Shown here: piece after piece, positions 61,720 through 64,000 of the stretch
How the letters are laid out: each line of letters opens with the position of its first letter
Numbering within the stretch: the stretch's first letter is position 1
The notes under the pieces: model-generated
Databases searched by the model: none
Told to the model about the DNA's origin: nothing
Seen by the model: the letters and a program-made list of their open reading frames with translations, nothing else
Translations under genes and position numbers: made by a program
Assembly (NCBI GenBank): GCA_963656065.1
Contig: CAVKGV010000006.1
Span: forward strand, 62,001 to 126,000
Length of the DNA stretch: 64,000 nucleotides
Reading direction: 5' to 3'
Source of the DNA: Hallerella sp963656065
GTDB taxonomy: Bacteria > Fibrobacterota > Fibrobacteria > Fibrobacterales > Fibrobacteraceae

Positions 61720-62553
61720 TTAGCCCTTTGAAACAAGGTCCCGGTAAGTTTCCCGGGCTTCTCCGACCGGAATTTGCCCCGGCGCAACGGAAGCTCCGAG
61801 CGAGCAGTAGGTGAGGTTCGCTCCGAACAAGAGGCTTTTGGTGCGAGATTTCTCGCCGGACTTTCCCATGGCGAAGCAGGAAAAAAGATCAAAATCGCAG
61901 GCGGAACTTATCCAAGGATAGACGTGTTCAAAATCCCCGGGCGAACGGCTCATGCAGGCGATTTTTAGCCCGGCGCATTCCGCCCCGATGGCGCATTTTC
62001 TTAAACATTCCAATTCGTCCAAAGTCGGCACTTTTTGAAAATCGTGGTGCGAAATCAGGACTTTCTTCGGAAGATCGCCAAAAATCGGAAAGTTTCGCTG
62101 GTAGAACCGATGTCCATTGCGCATCGTCCAAAATCCTTTTCGTTTTTCGCAGACGCGTTCGTCGTTCCAGACTTCAAAAATCCGTCCTTCCAGCATGACG
62201 AACTCTTCGGCTTCGATGTCGAGAAAGTCCGGAAAAACATCCGCCGTCAAAATATCGCAGATATATTCGGCCCGTTCCATCGCCCGAGAATCGGGGAACT
62301 TTCCCCCGTCCCGCTCTAAGCGGAACGTCCCAATCAGAAGCGCATCCGGGAATGCGTCACGAACTTTCCCGGCAACGTCTCTAAGCGATTCTTTGGGAAA
62401 TCCGGCAGCGAGGAGCAGGTCGTAGCGGATTTCGAGCGCAGAACACTGCCTTGCGGATTTTAAAAGTTCGCCTTGCGGGTTTTGCAAAATTTCGGAAAGC
62501 GTTTCCGCGCTCAGGACTCCCGCAAAAAACGGTTCCTTGGAATTTTTCAACAT
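61720..62553 (-). CDS. aroD: Type I 3-dehydroquinate dehydratase AroD
   Basis: 277 residues from ATG 62553, which has a GAGG ribosome site; upstream ATG 62571 or TTG 62589 are possible. The fold is class I dehydroquinase: LEIRYDLLL near the start, LLIGTFR, VLISHHDFQKVPTLDEL with the catalytic His pair, GLKIACMS (Schiff-base Lys) and FGANLTYCSLGASVAPGQIPV (substrate-binding loop). It removes water from dehydroquinate in shikimate synthesis. Confidence 0.93.
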   Translation of the reverse strand: MLKNSKEPFFAGVLSAETLSEILQNPQGELLKSARQCSALEIRYDLLLAAGFPKESLRDVAGKVRDAFPDALLIGTFRLERDGGKFPDSRAMERAEYICDILTADVFPDFLDIEAEEFVMLEGRIFEVWNDERVCEKRKGFWTMRNGHRFYQRNFPIFGDLPKKVLISHHDFQKVPTLDELECLRKCAIGAECAGLKIACMSRSPGDFEHVYPWISSACDFDLFSCFAMGKSGEKSRTKSLLFGANLTYCSLGASVAPGQIPVGEARETYRDLVSKG

Positions 62554-62603
62554 TTGACATGCCTCATCCATCGACTGATAATATAGCAATGTAGAGTAAG
62601 CTG

Positions 62604-62638
62604 TTCTAAGCTCTAAGATCTATCAACTAAGATCTGAG
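62604..62638. repeat. TTCTAAGCTCTAAG repeat, copy B
   Basis: TTCTAAGCTCTAAGATCTAT then CAACTAAGATCTGAG, matching the copy at 44028-44063. Confidence 0.6.
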
Positions 62639-62734
62639 TTCCCTCACCCCGCCTTCCATTATAAAGATGACAGCGGAAAATTCTTTTCATATATTTGTGA
62701 GCGAAATAGTTTTTGTGCCCTGAAAAGCCTTCGC

Positions 62735-62920
62735 GCCAAGCGATTCTACAAAAGAGCCGTTCGGCAGAAGAGAGAACCCGGTGAAAATCCGGGACGGTCC
62801 CGCCGCTGTATGGGAGTACGAAACCGGAAAAATTCAAAACCAGTGTGGGATTCAAAACCCATGCGAAGGATCCGGAAGTAGAACGATCCCCGAGCCAGAA
62901 GAACTGCAAAGACTTTGAGT
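62735..62920 (+). promoter_or_regulatory. Cobalamin (B12) riboswitch
   Basis: Leader of the TonB-receptor gene. The conserved core is AACCCGGTGAAAATCCGGG then ACGGTCCCGCCGCTGTA at 62775-62810, and the B12-box GAGCCAGAAGAACTGC is at 62892-62907. Their order and spacing match the AdoCbl-type class. The boundaries are approximate. It ends about 25 bp before ATG 62947, so it probably blocks translation when B12 is bound. Confidence 0.92.
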
Positions 62921-62946
62921 TTCGCCCCCGCGGAACAAGAGGAACG

Positions 62947-64000
62947 ATGCGAAAGACATTGTATTCTAAAGCCTACAAACTAGGCTTTGCCTTGATGTTT
63001 GTCTTCGGCGTGAACGCTACAGCAGCAGACACGCAAGACTTAGGCGTTACGGAAATCACGCTTCCGCCTCCAACGCCAGCCGATATCGCTCCGAGCTTTG
63101 AAGAAATCCTGCCTAGCGCATGGGAAGGTCGAGGACTTTCCGCCGCCGAAGTTCTTTCCGCACTGCCCGGAATCCAGAGCTACAAACAAGGCGGTATGGG
63201 TAGCTTCCAGACCGTCAGCATCCGGGGAATCGCGGCAAAAAGCATTTTAATCTGCATCGACGGGATTCCCCTGAACGATGCGAGCGGCGGCGCGGCGGAC
63301 ATCGGCACGATTGACTTGAACAACATCGAAAAGATTGAAATCTACAAGGACCGCGTTCCCGCAAAATTCGGCGGCCAGGGACTCGGCGGAGCGATAAACT
63401 TCATCACCAAGAAGGCGACGCCAAAAACAAGCGGACGATTCCTCGCGAGCTATGGCAGCCACAACACGCTAGAGGGTTCCGCCCAATTGAGCGTTTCGCC
63501 CAAGGACAGCATGAACTTTGCCGCGAGCGTTTCGGCAAGACACAGCGACAACGACTACGAATTTACAAACCGCAACGGCACAGCCTACAATCCCGATGAC
63601 GACTTTACCGACAAGCGAAAGAACGCAGAATTTTCCGAATATTCCGGAAACTTCAAGTACCGCATTCTGCACCCGAACAATTTCTTTTCGACTCTCGCGG
63701 CGAATTTAGTTTATACGAAAGCGGGGAATCCCGGACAAGAAAGTTCCCAGACCAAGGTGGCGAATTTCACCGGGCAAAGTTCGCAGCTAGATTACCGCCT
63801 GGAATTTCCCACTTTGCTGAATTCGGTCCTGCTCGAAGCGGGCCTCTCGGGAAAATTCGAAAAGAACGTTTCCGCTTCCTACTACCCGCTTGACTTTGTC
63901 GGATACAGCTACCCGGACTATATCCAATACGGGCTTGCGGGCTACAGGCTCTATCCGGAAATTCTCGGAACAGTCATCCTGGACCGTTTCGAAGGAACAG
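62947..64000 (+). CDS. TonB-dependent receptor, probably for B12 (partial, 3' end off window)
   Basis: The frame runs open from ATG 62947 to the right edge. It has a signal peptide (to about 27), a TonB-box-like stretch (DLGVTEITL), and a plug domain (about 50-165): LSAAEVLSALPGIQSYKQGG, TVSIRGIAAKSILICIDGIPLND and DRVPAKFGGQGLGGAINFITKKA. Barrel strands follow (ASYGSHNTLEGSAQLSV). The riboswitch in front makes cobalamin or a precursor the likely ligand, as for BtuB. The rest lies outside the window. Confidence 0.92.
   Translation, partial: MRKTLYSKAYKLGFALMFVFGVNATAADTQDLGVTEITLPPPTPADIAPSFEEILPSAWEGRGLSAAEVLSALPGIQSYKQGGMGSFQTVSIRGIAAKSILICIDGIPLNDASGGAADIGTIDLNNIEKIEIYKDRVPAKFGGQGLGGAINFITKKATPKTSGRFLASYGSHNTLEGSAQLSVSPKDSMNFAASVSARHSDNDYEFTNRNGTAYNPDDDFTDKRKNAEFSEYSGNFKYRILHPNNFFSTLAANLVYTKAGNPGQESSQTKVANFTGQSSQLDYRLEFPTLLNSVLLEAGLSGKFEKNVSASYYPLDFVGYSYPDYIQYGLAGYRLYPEILGTVILDRFEGT

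Overview
The window looks like a chromosomal segment of a Fibrobacter-type bacterium (phylum Fibrobacterota). This is inferred from three proteins with the Fibrobacter major-paralogue (FISUMP) C-terminal domain, from serine-rich linkers after lipobox or signal sequences, from a probable type-IX-like C-terminal sorting tail, and from Gram-negative envelope genes. Coding density is high and most genes lie in short-gap or overlapping runs. Two tRNAs, a cobalamin riboswitch and two clusters of structured intergenic repeats break up the coding sequence.

Layout. 1-6.1 kb: type IV pilus genes pilC (cut by the left edge) and pilT, a thioredoxin-like protein, the EF-P lysine ligase epmA, a FISUMP protein, and sufS. 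6.1-8.6 kb (minus): lipoprotein, M50-like membrane protease, an MTA/SAH-type deaminase and a GtrA protein. 8.8-10.8 kb: a secreted 20-residue tandem-repeat protein behind a near-consensus promoter, then cstA. 11-16.7 kb: a complete RND tripartite efflux operon (TolC, adaptor, pump). 16.9-30.4 kb: polysaccharide deacetylase, HAD phosphatase, miaB, SPOR protein, tRNA-Leu, then a long plus-strand run (envelope protein, panD, LytR_C lipoprotein, rsfS, argS, mqnC, rhomboid, SRPBCC protein, a UbiD-type decarboxylase, secreted metalloprotease). mqnC and the UbiD gene point to futalosine-route menaquinone synthesis. 30.4-37.4 kb (minus): ribD, a PAS protein and an envelope cluster (beta-barrel-like protein, lamin-tail protein, M23 peptidase, choice-of-anchor I protein). 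37.4-39.2 kb: cation efflux and a YwqK/FISUMP lipoprotein. 39.7-43.7 kb: purU, pyrE and envelope genes, with a cluster of hairpin repeats at each end.

44-47.3 kb: Na/Pi cotransporter, coaE, purC. 47.4-51.1 kb is the most unusual stretch: a GT1 glycosyltransferase broken by a one-base shift in a G run, a FISUMP lipoprotein, and an isolated C-terminal piece of a Tc-toxin A subunit with mosaic base composition. 51.1-64 kb: a putative TIM-barrel lipoprotein, putP, a SWIM/SNF2 helicase, a MacA-like adaptor and TolC pair without a pump gene, an LRAT-fold membrane protein, tRNA-Val, ptsN, aroD, and a cobalamin riboswitch ahead of a TonB-dependent receptor cut by the right edge.

The most noteworthy signals are the orphan TcA C-terminal fragment, the two clusters of hairpin elements with covarying stems, the repeat protein whose cysteines occur only in its capping repeats, the Lys-rich extension on RsfS, and the probable phase-variable or broken glycosyltransferase. 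All calls come from reading the sequence; no database search was run.
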